Below, in pieces: positions 1 through 11,600 of a stretch of 64,000 bases of DNA (positions within the stretch are counted from its first letter, which is position 1; each line of letters starts with the position of its first letter). The stretch covers positions 1 through 64,000 of the forward strand of contig JAJJLU010003499.1 of NCBI GenBank assembly GCA_023807065.1, in the 5' to 3' direction. Source of the DNA: Isotricha intestinalis. Its lineage: Eukaryota > Ciliophora > Litostomatea > Vestibuliferida > Isotrichidae. A program made the position numbers and the translations under genes. The notes below the pieces were generated by a model that was not told where the DNA came from, did no database searches, and worked only from the letters and a program-made list of their open reading frames with translations.

Positions 1-289
1 AAATTATTATCATCTTAAAATATACCTTTGTTAGTATAATTTTTTATGTTTATTTTAAAATTAAATCCCAATAAAAAAAAATAAAATGACGTAAACAAAT
101 AAAAAAAAAAAATAACAAGCAAAAAACCCAAAAAAGACCTGCAGAGAAAAATCTTTTAAAATAAACTAAATCAAATAAAACAATTAAAATTTTGATACAA
201 AAAAAAATAAAATTAAAAAAAAAAAACTAATAAATTTCTTTTTCATACCATATATATCTTAAAAAAAAAAAATAATAAATAAAAACAAG

Positions 290-1318
290 ATGAGTGAAAA
301 AAATATTCCCCCAAACGAAATAAACCAGCAACAAACATCTCAACAAGTACCAATATATCAGAATCAGAATCAATTTCAATATGGTCAAGTAGGAGGTTAC
401 CAAAATCCAGGAGTAGGAGGATATCCAACACAGCAAGGAACAAGTCCCTATATTCAAGGAAATGTGCCATATAATCAACAGGGTATGAATATGGGAATGC
501 AGATGGCACCTGGTATGGTACAGGCCCCTTTACCAATGATGAACAATATGTTAATGGCTCCTTATCAAATTGGTAATCCATTAGAAATTTTACAAACTGC
601 TCCGACTGCAAAAATAAAACAACAAATAGAACTTCTTGAAATTATCACAGGGTGCGAAACTAAAAATCGATATGATGTTTTTGCTCAAATTGATAGTAGA
701 AATTATTTTATTTTTAAATGTAAAGAAGAATCGTCTTGGTGTCAAAGAAATTGTTGTCCATCAGAAAACAGAGAATTTAAATTAAAATGGACATTACCAG
801 ATCAACAAATTTTTGCATATTGTGATAAACCATTTAAATGTACATGTTGCTGTTTACAAAGACCAGAAATGGTATGTAGATATAGCAATAATCAACAATT
901 TGGAAGAATAAAAGAACCTTGGAGATTATGTTCTCCTTTCTTTGAAACCTATGATGAAGAAGATGGATCTAAATATGTTTTAGAAATTCCTTGTTGTCAA
1001 TGTGGGTTTTGTTGTAGACAATGTTGTTGCGGGAAATGCTCTGATGTTTATGGTAATATTTATAAAGTAGACAATTTAAGTGTTCCTGTTGGAGTTGTTA
1101 AAAAAAAAGAAAATTGTATTCAAGAAATGATCAGTGATGCTAATACTTTTATTATTACTTTTCCTGTTGATGCCACTGTCGGAGATAAATTAAATTTAAT
1201 TGCTTGTGTTTTACTTGTTGATTATAGATATTATGAAAGTAGTGGAAGTAATAGTAGTAATGCAAGATATGGATATTCACCTGGATATGGATATGGATAT
1301 AGAAGACCGTATTATTAA
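290..1318 (+). CDS. Phospholipid scramblase family protein
   Basis: The 342-residue product fits the PLSCR/scramblase family, membrane proteins that randomise phospholipids between leaflets, usually in response to calcium. The first ~95 residues are rich in Gln, Pro, Gly, Asn and Met, like the proline-rich N-terminus of animal scramblases. The core (about 95-315) begins with a PLEILQTAP-like segment. It carries Cys-rich patches (CCCLQRP, CCQCGFCCRQCCCGKC) that are probable palmitoylation sites, a YGNIYKVDN segment near the usual calcium-binding position, and the closing hydrophobic LNLIACVLLVDYRYYE segment. A short Gly/Tyr tail follows. The start is the first ATG after an A-rich leader. Whether it is an active scramblase cannot be seen. 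Confidence 0.88.
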   Translation: MSEKNIPPNEINQQQTSQQVPIYQNQNQFQYGQVGGYQNPGVGGYPTQQGTSPYIQGNVPYNQQGMNMGMQMAPGMVQAPLPMMNNMLMAPYQIGNPLEILQTAPTAKIKQQIELLEIITGCETKNRYDVFAQIDSRNYFIFKCKEESSWCQRNCCPSENREFKLKWTLPDQQIFAYCDKPFKCTCCCLQRPEMVCRYSNNQQFGRIKEPWRLCSPFFETYDEEDGSKYVLEIPCCQCGFCCRQCCCGKCSDVYGNIYKVDNLSVPVGVVKKKENCIQEMISDANTFIITFPVDATVGDKLNLIACVLLVDYRYYESSGSNSSNARYGYSPGYGYGYRRPYY

Positions 1319-1889
1319 AATTTTTATTTTTTGAGTTGATTGAATGGAATTTTTTTTGCGTTTTTTTTAGGCGTGAGATTGGATTTTTCTTTTTATTTTT
1401 TCATAATTATTTTTATATAGTTTTTTTTAGTTTTTAAATTCTTTTTAAAATTCTTTTTAAAATTTTTTTTTGGAATTTTTTACCTTTTTTACAGGAAAAG
1501 GTAGTTTTTTGGTTTATAGATTTAAATTTTGGATTTTTTTATTATAATATAATATACAATAAAAATTATTTATTATTCATTATAATAATCAAAGTCTTCT
1601 AAAAAGTCAAACAATTTTTCATATATTTTAAGAAAAATAATTTAGATTTTTATTAACTTCTGATATTATATCAGATTATAAACTTAATTATCATTAAAAA
1701 GATAATTGGAAAACATAAAAATAAATTAAAAATATAAATCAATAATATCTTAATTAAATAAAATTCATATTATTTTTTATAAAAAAAATTAAAAGTAAAT
1801 TATTTATTTATCAAAATTAATTTATAATGGAAAAATTTTAAAACATTTGATATAAAAATGACAATTTAAAAATAAATTTAAATAGAGAA
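1319..1889. other. Spacer, no gene seen
   Basis: AT-rich spacer between two plus-strand genes. The first part is T-rich (3' side of the scramblase gene) and the rest is mixed A/T. I see no ORF, tRNA or clear repeat. Confidence 0.6.
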
Positions 1890-2870
1890 ATGAACAAAGA
1901 ATTAATTGCAGAAAATGACAGAAGTATAAGACTTTATGGAATTGAAACTCAAAAAAAATTATTTGAATCAACAACAATTTTATTTAATTTAACTCCATCA
2001 ATAACTGAATTAGCAAAAGATCTTTTATTATCAGGAGTCTCTTTAATTTTATTTGATGATAATTCTATAATAAATGAATTAGATACTGAAATAAACTTTT
2101 TTTTTAATTCTGATGATATTAATAAAAATAAATCAATTGTTCTTAAAAATAAATTACAAATGATAAAAGAAAATTGTAATATTCAAATTATTTCAATAGA
2201 AAAATTAAATAACATTAATAATGTTAAATATGCTGCTTTTGATTTTTTTGATTTTTCAAAAGAAAATTTTAAGAAAATTGAAAATTTCATTATTCAAAAT
2301 CAAATGATTTGTTATTATTTATTTGAGAATGGAAATATTGGATATTATATTAATAATTTAATTGAAAAAAAAGAAGAAGAAAATAAAAAAGAAGAAATAA
2401 AAATTGATTTAAATGATGAAAATGAAAATGAGAAAATTCAAGGAAATATTAATTTAGAAGAAGAAAAAACTGAAAATAAAACTACTTTTATTAATTTATT
2501 AGAAGAATATTATATTACTTCTCTTGAAAACAAAATTTTAAAAAAAATATTTGAACCTTTTCAATTAAAGGATAATATTTTGAATAATAAATTAAAAAAA
2601 TATGTTTTACCTTTATCATTTTATTGTTTAGTTAAAGATGAAAATTTTAAATCAAAATATGAAGATTTAAATGAAAAAGTAAAAGAAAATTTAGATTTTA
2701 TTAAAAATTCTGAAAATCAATTTAATTCTCTTTATTATTTTGAAACTTGTAATATTATTGGAGGTCTTGTTTGTCAAGATATTATTAAATGTATTGGAAT
2801 GAAAGAAAAATTAAATTGTAATTTATATTCTTTTAATTGTAATGAGGAAAATGGGGAATTTATGAAATGA
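1890..2870 (+). CDS. AOS1: SUMO-activating enzyme subunit 1 (AOS1/SAE1-like)
   Basis: 326 residues, matching the ThiF/E1 fold of the smaller subunit of the SUMO-activating heterodimer. The N-terminus has the conserved NDRSIRLYG motif (YDRQIRLWG in animals). Next come a degenerate nucleotide-fold region (about 28-60) with a FDDN strand end, and an NKNKS segment. The C-terminus (YYFETCNIIGGLVCQDIIKCIG) is the helix that packs on UBA2 in SAE1 proteins. A low-complexity acidic insert sits at about 165-200. Like other AOS1 subunits it lacks a catalytic cysteine domain and would act with a UBA2 partner outside this window. The alternative is the NEDD8-E1 subunit APPBP1/ULA1, but the length and C-terminus favour AOS1. 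It ends in TGA. Confidence 0.75.
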   Translation: MNKELIAENDRSIRLYGIETQKKLFESTTILFNLTPSITELAKDLLLSGVSLILFDDNSIINELDTEINFFFNSDDINKNKSIVLKNKLQMIKENCNIQIISIEKLNNINNVKYAAFDFFDFSKENFKKIENFIIQNQMICYYLFENGNIGYYINNLIEKKEEENKKEEIKIDLNDENENEKIQGNINLEEEKTENKTTFINLLEEYYITSLENKILKKIFEPFQLKDNILNNKLKKYVLPLSFYCLVKDENFKSKYEDLNEKVKENLDFIKNSENQFNSLYYFETCNIIGGLVCQDIIKCIGMKEKLNCNLYSFNCNEENGEFMK

Positions 2871-3184
2871 TTTTTTTTATAGTAATAATAATATTAAGAT
2901 ATTAATTTTATCATTAAATATATCTTTTTATTTGTTATATTTTTTTATAATTTTAATTATAAAATATCTGAATTAAAATAATGAAAAAGTAAAATAATAA
3001 TTATTGAAATTTTATTTAATTATAAAATAAAAAAAAAATAATATTTTTTTATCAAAATTAAAATATGAATTACAAGAATCAAAGAGATTGTTGAAAGAAA
3101 AAAAAGGATATATTTATTCAAAAATTTATTTTCTTTTAACTTAAATTGAGTAAGTCAATTCCGTGGTTTTAAGCAATTAAAAAT
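2871..3184. other. Convergent spacer, no gene seen
   Basis: Lies between the convergent ends of the AOS1-like and thioesterase genes. It is AT-rich and must hold both 3' ends. A slightly GC-richer patch around 3145-3175 does not fold as a tRNA by eye. Confidence 0.55.
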
Positions 3185-3880
3185 TCATTTCATTAAATTA
3201 TCATCCAAAAATTTTTTAATATCATTTAATTCTTCATTTCCAATAATATGTTCCATATTATGATAAATTTTTAAATGAAAATTTTCAAAATTTTTAATTC
3301 TTTGAAAACTATTTTGAGCAAAATCACATTTAATAACTTTATCAACATAACCATGTCCAGCAAAAATTTTTATTTTATTATTTAATTCATTAATTTCACT
3401 TTCTTTAAATAAAAATCCAGAACAACAAATAATTCCTCCTAATAAATTACTAAAAGTTAATCCAATATGTAAAGCAATACAAGCACCTTGTGAAAAACCT
3501 CCAATAAAAATATTATTAAAATTACCTTTCAATTTTTTTCCTTCTGCAAGAATAATTTTAATTATATTTATTGAATTTTTTTCTACATCCTCAAATTTAT
3601 AATTTGAATTATCATCTGATTTATTTTTTATTACATCAAACCAAGCAGAATACATTTCACCATTATATAAATTTATTGGAATTAGTGGAGCTGATAATAA
3701 TAATATTTTTGTTTTTGGAAAAAATAACATTTTTTCATTTGAAAATAATTCTAAATAAGATTTTGGATTGTCTCCTAATCCATGAAGAAATATTATTACA
3801 TTTGAATATATATTATCTTTAGGAGTTATTATTATATTTTTGTTAACTTCCTTTATTTCTATTGATGAATTTTTTAACAT
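3185..3880 (-). CDS. Acyl-protein thioesterase / carboxylesterase (LYPLA family)
   Basis: 231-residue alpha/beta hydrolase of the LYPLA (APT1/2) family, which remove palmitate from proteins or act as lysophospholipases in the cytosol. The HGLGD oxyanion motif is at residues 33-37. The nucleophile is Ser130 in GGFSQG, Asp180 follows GHGYVD, and His211 is in NMEHIIG, so the triad is complete. Size is normal for the family. The frame stays open 51 nt upstream to an ATG at 3931, but that extension is only a Lys-rich translation of a poly-T/A tract and replaces nothing conserved, so I chose the ATG at 3880. It ends in TGA. Confidence 0.85.
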   Translation of the reverse strand: MLKNSSIEIKEVNKNIIITPKDNIYSNVIIFLHGLGDNPKSYLELFSNEKMLFFPKTKILLLSAPLIPINLYNGEMYSAWFDVIKNKSDDNSNYKFEDVEKNSINIIKIILAEGKKLKGNFNNIFIGGFSQGACIALHIGLTFSNLLGGIICCSGFLFKESEINELNNKIKIFAGHGYVDKVIKCDFAQNSFQRIKNFENFHLKIYHNMEHIIGNEELNDIKKFLDDNLMK

Positions 3881-4303
3881 TTTATTAATTTTTTTATTTT
3901 TTAATTTTTTTTTTTTTTTTTGGAGAAACAATTAAATCGAATAAAAAGGTTTAATGCTTATTAATATATTTTATATTGCTTTTCATTATCAATATATAAA
4001 AAATATAATATTAATATAAAAAATTTAAATTTCAAAAAGAAGATGATTTTTAACTTAAAATAAAAAAACAAAAAAAAATATAATAAAGAAAAGAATATAA
4101 ATAATAACTATTGATCAGTTAAAAAAATAATCAAAGTACGCAAAAAAAATTTTTTTATATTTATTATTTTTTAATATTTTATGAAATAATTTAAAAATTA
4201 ACATTAATTTTTTATTGTTCATAAGAAATGAAAATTAAGAAAAAATGAATCAAATTTATTATTATGAATCAAAAATGAAATAAATAAAATTAATTTATAA
4301 AAA
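3881..4303. other. Divergent promoter spacer
   Basis: About 420 bp between the starts of the minus-strand thioesterase and the plus-strand membrane-protein gene. It begins with a long T/A homopolymer tract (about 3893-3920). It must hold promoter elements for both genes, but I recognise no motif. Confidence 0.5.
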
Positions 4304-6223
4304 ATGTCATATCAAAAATTAATAAATTGCTTGGATTTATATGGCTATTCCCCATATTTTTTTGTAGGAGGAGATAAAAGAAGTGGAAGTTTAATAGGTT
4401 TAATTTCAACAATAACATCAATAATAGTAGGAATAATAATATCATTTTATTTTATAATGCAATTATTTGATACAAAGGATTTAATAGTTATAACATCTGA
4501 AACAACACCAGAAGGAATTGAATCAATAAAATTAACTAAAGATACTTTTTATTTTACTTTTTCTTTAGAAGATCCTTTATCTTATAAATCTTTTATTAAT
4601 GAAAATATATATTATCCAATTGTTTCTTATAAATATGCTATTAGAAATAATGAAGAAGGATTTATTTGGTCAAAAAAAGAATTAGATTTTGGACCTTGTG
4701 AAATAAATGATTTTGGGAAAGATTATCAAAGATTTTTTAAAAATCATAATTTAAAACAAATGTATTGTTTAAAAAATATTAATGAAACTTTAAAAGGTAT
4801 ATTTCAAAAAAGTGAATATTCATTTATTAATATTGAAATTTATGAATGTAAAAATTCCTCAGAAAAAAAAACTTGTAAATCAAAAGATGAAATAGATTAT
4901 TATTTAAATGGTAGTTTTATATCAATTGAATATCAAGGTTTAACCATAGATCCAAAAAATTTTTCTTATCCGAATATCCCAAAAATTTCAGAATATTATA
5001 CAACAGTAAGTAAAAATTATTTTAAAGAAATTCATCTTTATTTTAAAAAAGTGATTGTTAAAACTGATAAAGGAATAATTTTTCAAAAAATAGACAATAA
5101 AGAATTTGTAATATTTGATCATTCAGAAGATATGATTTCTTTTAAAACAATTAATTCAAATTTTTTAGAAATTTCAGTTAAATTTGCTGATAGAATTAAT
5201 GAATATTTAAGAAGTTATACTAAAGCACAAACAGTTATAAGTAATATTGGAGGTTTTTTAAAATTTATTCAAGGTACTTTTTGGATTATAAGTTATATTT
5301 TTGTTGAAAATGAAGTTTATCAAAAAATTTTAAATAAAATATTCTATTGTGATGTAAATATAATTCATCATGATTATAAATTATTTCAATTTAATAATCA
5401 AAATATTAATTCTCCAATAAATAAAAAAAGTATTTCTAATGTAAGTTTACTTCAATTAAATATTAATGAAAAATCAAATTTTAAAACAAGTTTAATGTCA
5501 CATAAACCTTTTGAAGTTAATATATCTAATGTAAGTAAAAATTCTATTGAACCTATTAAAAAAAATAATCGAGATTCAATTTATGAAAAAGTAAATAGTT
5601 CAAACAAAGTTCTTCGATTACTTAATATAAATAATAATAAATCTCCTATTAATTCTGTTTCTTTAATTGAAAATATATTGAACAAAAATATTTCCAATGC
5701 CTATTCTAGTAATTTAAATCCTCATAATTCTTATAATAATAAATTTGGTGCTTTTATGAAAAATACTAAAAATTTAGAAAAATTTATTAAAAAAAATAAA
5801 GAAAATGATCTTAAATTAAAGTATTGTGAGAGATTTTGTTTAAAATTATCACAAAAGAAAAATAGAAATAAAATTGGTTTTTATAAAAAAGGAATTGGTT
5901 TAATTGAACAAAAATTAGATATAATTTCTATTATTAAAGATTCTTTCCAACTTTCTTTATTGAAAAAAATGTTTTTTAATCAAGAACATATTATTATTAT
6001 GGATAAAATAATTAAAATTGAATTAAGTGGAGAAAGATATGATGAAAAGTTAAATAATATTGATAATGAAGAAAATTATGATGATAAAGTTATAACAGCA
6101 TACAATATAATATTAGATAGATTTAAAAAAGCATATAACAAAAAAGAAAAATATAATGAATTAGAAAATATGGATTATTATTTTATTCAATTAGTAAATG
6201 AACAATATGCATGCCCCATATAA
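4304..6223 (+). CDS. Ciliate-type two-pass membrane protein
   Basis: 639 residues with an architecture I associate with large families of putative transmembrane proteins in ciliates; no biochemical role is known to me. A short cytosolic start (LDLYGYSPYFFVGGDKRSGS) leads into one membrane segment at about 29-54. A ~240-residue presumably lumenal or extracellular domain follows, with scattered Cys (CEIN, YCLKN, YECK, TCK) and N-glycosylation sequons. A second membrane segment lies at about 315-340 (IGGFLKFIQGTFWIISYIF). The rest is a long Asn/Lys/Ser-rich cytosolic tail ending in a helical region. Single exon. Confidence 0.7.
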   Translation: MSYQKLINCLDLYGYSPYFFVGGDKRSGSLIGLISTITSIIVGIIISFYFIMQLFDTKDLIVITSETTPEGIESIKLTKDTFYFTFSLEDPLSYKSFINENIYYPIVSYKYAIRNNEEGFIWSKKELDFGPCEINDFGKDYQRFFKNHNLKQMYCLKNINETLKGIFQKSEYSFINIEIYECKNSSEKKTCKSKDEIDYYLNGSFISIEYQGLTIDPKNFSYPNIPKISEYYTTVSKNYFKEIHLYFKKVIVKTDKGIIFQKIDNKEFVIFDHSEDMISFKTINSNFLEISVKFADRINEYLRSYTKAQTVISNIGGFLKFIQGTFWIISYIFVENEVYQKILNKIFYCDVNIIHHDYKLFQFNNQNINSPINKKSISNVSLLQLNINEKSNFKTSLMSHKPFEVNISNVSKNSIEPIKKNNRDSIYEKVNSSNKVLRLLNINNNKSPINSVSLIENILNKNISNAYSSNLNPHNSYNNKFGAFMKNTKNLEKFIKKNKENDLKLKYCERFCLKLSQKKNRNKIGFYKKGIGLIEQKLDIISIIKDSFQLSLLKKMFFNQEHIIIMDKIIKIELSGERYDEKLNNIDNEENYDDKVITAYNIILDRFKKAYNKKEKYNELENMDYYFIQLVNEQYACPI

Positions 6224-6900
6224 CTTAATTAATATATTATATATATATTGAAATTAGAATAGATATTTTAATTAAATGAATTTTTATTATGTGTCAAGAA
6301 TAGATATATTAGTTTTATTTAAAATTAGTAAGAAATATAAATGTTTTTTTTAAATTGACAATGAATTTTTTGAGTTTTTGAAAAAAATTAAAAATTTTCA
6401 ATTGTCATTTTTTTTCCAAATCTTTAACCATTAACAATTTGGATGTGATTATATTAAACATAAATATTAATTTACTTTAAAGAAATAATTTCTTAATTCA
6501 ATCATAATAAATCAAGTTTATTCATATCAATAAATTTAATCAATAATATATTTGAATATATTATATTTAAGATTTTAAATATTTATAAACTTAAATTTTA
6601 TTTTTTAAATAATAAATTTTAATCTTTTTACAATAAATTATTATTCAAAATTTCTTAATATGTAAATAAAATCTTTTTAAGTTAACATAATTTAATCAAA
6701 AAAAAATGAATGAATTTATTTCTGAAATTTTTTTCCTATGTGTTTTGGTATTATTGGTTAAAAACAATTTATTTAAGATATAGAAATTAAAAAAATAGAA
6801 GAATAATAAATATATTAATTTTTGTTGATAAAAATAATTTATTTATTTTTTAAATAATTATTTATTTAAATAAATAATTTTTTTTTAAGATATTAAATAA
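6224..6900. other. Spacer upstream of eL41
   Basis: AT-rich spacer with no ORF I can support. It includes TA-rich stretches and a perfect 24-bp palindrome at 6856-6879, 21 bp before the eL41 start codon. It is presumably the eL41 promoter. Confidence 0.5.
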
Positions 6901-6978
6901 ATGAGAGAAAAGTGGAGAAAGAAGAGAATGCGAAGATTAAAAAGAAGGAGAAGAAAGATGAGAGCAAAGAATAAATAA
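6901..6978 (+). CDS. RPL41: Ribosomal protein eL41
   Basis: A 25-codon ORF with the highly conserved sequence of large-subunit protein eL41, the smallest ribosomal protein: Met-Arg-Glu-Lys-Trp, then repeated Arg/Lys with MRRLKR and KMRAKNK. Fourteen of the 25 residues are Arg or Lys. Yeast and animal eL41 are also 25 residues. The codons include many AGA/AGG and CGA, so this is a local GC-rich island in the surrounding DNA. It is a single exon ending in TAA. It is easily missed by length cut-offs. Confidence 0.93.
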   Translation: MREKWRKKRMRRLKRRRRKMRAKNK

Positions 6979-7288
6979 TATATGATTTTAAGATTTATAA
7001 TAAATAAAATTTAAATTTATTTGAATCAACTTTTATTTAATTTAAATTGTTTATTTTTTTTAACAATTTCAATTAATTTTTTTTTATTATTTAAAATTTC
7101 ATTTAATTATACATTTAACACATTTGAAATTAAAAAGATATTAAAGTAACTTTTTTAATTGAATATTTGATGACAGAATTTCCAAATTAATATTAAGTTA
7201 AAGAAAAAAATCATAGAAGAAAAAAATTATTAATAAATGTCATTATTTTTAATTTAATTATTTGAATAATTACAATAAAAATAATAAA
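6979..7288. other. Spacer, no gene seen
   Basis: AT-rich spacer between eL41 and the next plus-strand gene. Nothing is recognised beyond A/T runs. Confidence 0.5.
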
Positions 7289-8200
7289 ATGAAAAATATA
7301 AATGAATTAGATGAAGAAGATGAAGAAGAAACTCAATCACCTTTTCAATTATCAGAAGAAATAAAAAAACATAAAAAAGCATCAAGTTTTAAAAAAGAAG
7401 AAGCTCAAAAATTGAAATTAGAAAAACAAATAAATTTTTTAAAAAACTCAAATAAAAATATAATAACTTTAATAAGAGGAAAAACCGAATTAGCTTCAAA
7501 TCCATTTTTTCAATATCGATTAGAAAACAATTCAATAAATTTATTTTTAATAAATTTATATAAAAAAACAAGAATGAATGATATAATATCAATTTCAAAT
7601 AATTTAAAATGTAGTAAAGAAAATATATTAAATAAAATAGAAATATTACAAAAAAAAGTAACTTCTTTAGAAAATGAAATTAATTGGGTTGCTCAAGAAA
7701 AAATTGATGGAATAATTGAAAAAGAAAGATTATCAGATGTAAAAGAAATAATGAATTATGAAATAAATAATTCAAATAAAACTGATAGATTAAATAATGT
7801 TAATATGTCATTGTATGCAACAAATAATTTAAATTCCAATAATTTTTTATCAAATAGAAATGATTTTAATCCTTTTATAAATGAGAATAAATTATCTGAA
7901 TTAAAAACACAATATTATAAACTTTATAATTTAGTTGATAAAGCTAAATGTAGTTTTCCTAATACGAAAAATAAAATTGCTAAAATTAAAAATAATAATA
8001 TTAATCTTCAACAACAAATTAAACAAAAAAAAATGATTTATGAACAAATAAATAATGAATTAGAAACTCTAAAAGAAGAATTTGAAAAAATAAATAAAAA
8101 AAATCAAAGTCAATATTCTGTTTCTACTCAAACTTCTGGAAATTCGAATAATGATAAAAAAGGAGTTTTTGGAAAAATTTTTAAAGGTTTATTTGGGTAA
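7289..8200 (+). CDS. Coiled-coil protein with amphipathic C-terminus, unknown function
   Basis: 303 residues, not recognised. An acidic N-terminus (DEEDEEETQSPFQ) is followed by helical, charged segments at about 30-60, 105-165 and 205-275 that look like coiled coil. A conserved-looking middle reads NPFFQYRLENNSINLFLINLYKKTRMND. The last residues, KKGVFGKIFKGLFG, form a basic amphipathic stretch that could bind membrane. The frame stays open 27 nt further upstream without an ATG, so the start at 7289 is the first ATG. It may belong to trafficking or the cytoskeleton, but nothing visible decides this. Confidence 0.7.
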   Translation: MKNINELDEEDEEETQSPFQLSEEIKKHKKASSFKKEEAQKLKLEKQINFLKNSNKNIITLIRGKTELASNPFFQYRLENNSINLFLINLYKKTRMNDIISISNNLKCSKENILNKIEILQKKVTSLENEINWVAQEKIDGIIEKERLSDVKEIMNYEINNSNKTDRLNNVNMSLYATNNLNSNNFLSNRNDFNPFINENKLSELKTQYYKLYNLVDKAKCSFPNTKNKIAKIKNNNINLQQQIKQKKMIYEQINNELETLKEEFEKINKKNQSQYSVSTQTSGNSNNDKKGVFGKIFKGLFG

Positions 8201-8656
8201 AGGTTTTATTTTTTTTATTATTTCATTAATTATAAAAGAATTTATAATAGAGTATATATATTATTTACTTAATTTTAAAAATTTTTATAAATATTTATAT
8301 AATTTATATTACTTTTAAATATATTATAAATAAATTTATATTTTATTTATTGATATAAAATTTAATATTTTGAATAATAAATTCTGTAATTTTAACTCAT
8401 TAATTTTGCCCATTATTATTTTTATTCATTTAAAAAGATAATGAATGTTTATAAATCAAAATTCTCATTTTTGACAAATAATGCTCCTAATATACAATAT
8501 TTTATAAGAAATAAAAATTAAAACAAAATTTATTTGAATAAAAAGCCATTTTCCAATAATAAAAGAGATAAATAAACAAATGATTTTAAAAAAAAAAAAA
8601 ATGTTTTAATATTAAATTAATAAATAATTATTTTTTTATCATTAAAGTAGAATTTA
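8201..8656. other. Spacer, no gene seen
   Basis: AT-rich region between two plus-strand genes. No ORF, RNA gene or repeat is recognised. Confidence 0.5.
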
Positions 8657-11600
8657 ATGGACAATTCATGTTGTCAACAAAAAATAAATTGTAAAAAAAA
8701 AATAATAAACTTCCCTTTATCCTCATCATCAAATCAAAAATATGCTTCAAGAGAATATTTAAATACTTTATTTTCAAATATTATAGGAAACAATATAATA
8801 TTTAAATCTCCATTTGGAAAAAAGTCAATAATTTATTCAGATTTTACTGCAAGTGGAAGAGGAATAAATCAAATAGAAAATTTCATATCAAATCAAATTC
8901 TTCCTTTTTATGCAAATGTTCATTCAAATTGTGGTTTTTTAGCAGAACAAAGTGAAAATTTTAGACAAGAAGCAAAATCAATTGTAAGAAGATATTGTAA
9001 TACTGATGAAAATAATTCTATTATATTTACTGGTCAAGGAACTACTAGTGCTATTCATAAATTAATTAAATTATTAAATTTGAAAGAATATTGTTTATTT
9101 TATAATGATTTAAAAAGATTATTTGAAATAAGGAAATTATTTAATGGAGAAAATGAAAAGTTTGAAAAGTATAACTTTAATTATATTGAAGATATTAAAA
9201 TTAATTTTGGAAAGTTATTTAAAATAAATAATTTCTGTTATTCAAATAGATGGGGAGGATTTGATTGTGTTTTATGTAGAATGGGATTTACTACTGAAAG
9301 TCAATATAATGAACACGAAAAAGGAGAAATTCATATTAATAATATTAATAATATTCAATCAAACAATAAAAATAATAATTTTATTGATTCTATAAGTTCA
9401 AAATATGATAATAAATCTAATACTTTTATCCAAGAAATATTAAATGATTATGAATTATTTGAACCTTTAATTTTTTTATCTATATATGAACATAATTCCA
9501 ATAATTTATCATGGAGGGAAACAGGGGGAAAAATAATATATGTTTCAAATCCAATAGAATTAAAAAATGAATTAGAAAAATATAAAAAAAATTATATTAA
9601 ATTTGGTTCATTTACTTCAGCTTCAAATATAACAGGAAAATATAATGATATAGATATATATTCAATATTAATGCATAAATATAATGGATTAATATTTTTA
9701 GATTATGCTGCATCAGCACCTTATATTAAAATAGATATGAATAAAAAATTAGATAATAATTACAGAAAATTATTATCTTTCTCAACTAATATATCAGAAG
9801 AAGACTCAAATTTATGTTATAAAGATGCAATATTCTTTTCACCACATAAATTATTAGGAGGACCAAATACTCCAGGAGTACTTTTAATCCAACAAAATAT
9901 TGTAAGAAATTTATTAGTTCCAAGTGAGCCTGGAGGAGGAGTTGTTTTATTTGTAACAAAAAATACTCAAAATTATGTTAAAAACATTGAAATGAGAGAA
10001 GAAAGTGGAACTCCAGATATAATTGGTAGTTTAAGAATTGGTTTATCATTAATTTTAAGAGAAAGAATAGAACATGAATATATATTAAAATTAGAAAATG
10101 AAATAAATAATAAAATATATGATAAATTATGTAATATTGATAATTTACATATTTTATCTGATTTTAATGTAGATGAATCTCATATTCCAATTTATTCTTT
10201 TTTAATATCTTTTAAAGGAAAATTCTTTCATCCTAATTTTATTTCAGCTTTATTAAATGATATTTTTGGTATTCAAAGTAGACCTGGATGTTCTTGTGCT
10301 TCTATATATGGTCAAAAACTTTTAGGAATAAATGATGGTGATTTAAAAAAATTAGAAATTTTAACTTGTACCGGAAAAGAAATTTTTAGACCTGGATATA
10401 CTAGAATGAATTTTCCTTATTTTTATCCTGATTATTTAATTGATTATTTAATTTATGCTATTGAATATATCGCAAAAAATGCTTATAAATTTTTAAGTCT
10501 TTATGCTTTCAAAATTGAAAGTGGAAAATTTTATCATAGAAATGAAGATGAGAAAAAAAAATGGTTAAATGATATTAAATTTGAAAATAATAATATTATT
10601 ATCCCTGATTTTATTGATGAAGAAAATAAAGTTTTTATTTCTGAAGAACAAATTAATAAAATGAAAAAAGAAGCTGAAGAATTATGTGATAATAATAATA
10701 TTAGATTATTAACAAAAAATACTATAGGGAAAGCTAAAATGACATTAAGTACTTTATTTGAAGAAAATGAAAATGAAAGATGGTTTTTAATATGGGATGA
10801 TGTAGAAGATTTAATCCCAACAACAAAAAAAGAGTTCAATAACTTAGAAATATATGAAAAAAAAATAAAAGAATCATACACAACAAAATTGAAAATAAAT
10901 TGGAATTTAATGGAAAATATAAAAAAATCAAAAGTAAAACCTTTAACAGTAAATGATAATATAATAATAAATAAAAGAGAAGAAAAAAAAGAAGAAAATG
11001 AAATAAAAAATTCAATCGATGAATTAAATGAAATAAATAAAATAAATGAATTGATAGAGAACAATAATATAAATATGAATAAAAAGCCATTAATACAATT
11101 ATTTCCAGAAATTCCAACAAAAATAACAAAATTAGTAGGAGAAGCATGTAAAGATTTTAATATGATAAAAAAAGATGATAGAATATTAGTATGTGTTTCA
11201 GGAGGAAAAGATTCATTAACTTTACTTCATGTATTAATTAATATAAAAAGAAAAATACCATTTAATATAGAAATAGGGGCTTGCACAGTTGATCCTATGT
11301 CAGAAGATTTTAATCCAAAACCTTTAATAAATTATATGAAAGATTTAAATATTCCTTATTTTTATGAAAGTGATAAAATATTAGAAAAAGCAAAATTAAA
11401 TTTACAAAAAAATTCAATTTGTTCTTATTGTGCAAGAATGAAAAGAGGAATAATATATAATTGTGCAAGAAGAGAAAAATATAATGTTATTGCTTTAGGG
11501 CAACATTTAGATGATTTAGCAGAAAGCTTTTTAATGAGTGTTTTTCATAATGGATTATTAAGAACAATGAAAGCAAATTATATTATTGATAAAGGTGATT

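Noticed and set aside
3140..3180. Slightly GC-richer patch that might be a tRNA or small RNA.
   Set aside because: No cloverleaf, no T-loop-like motif; too short. I found no tRNA or other RNA gene anywhere in the window.
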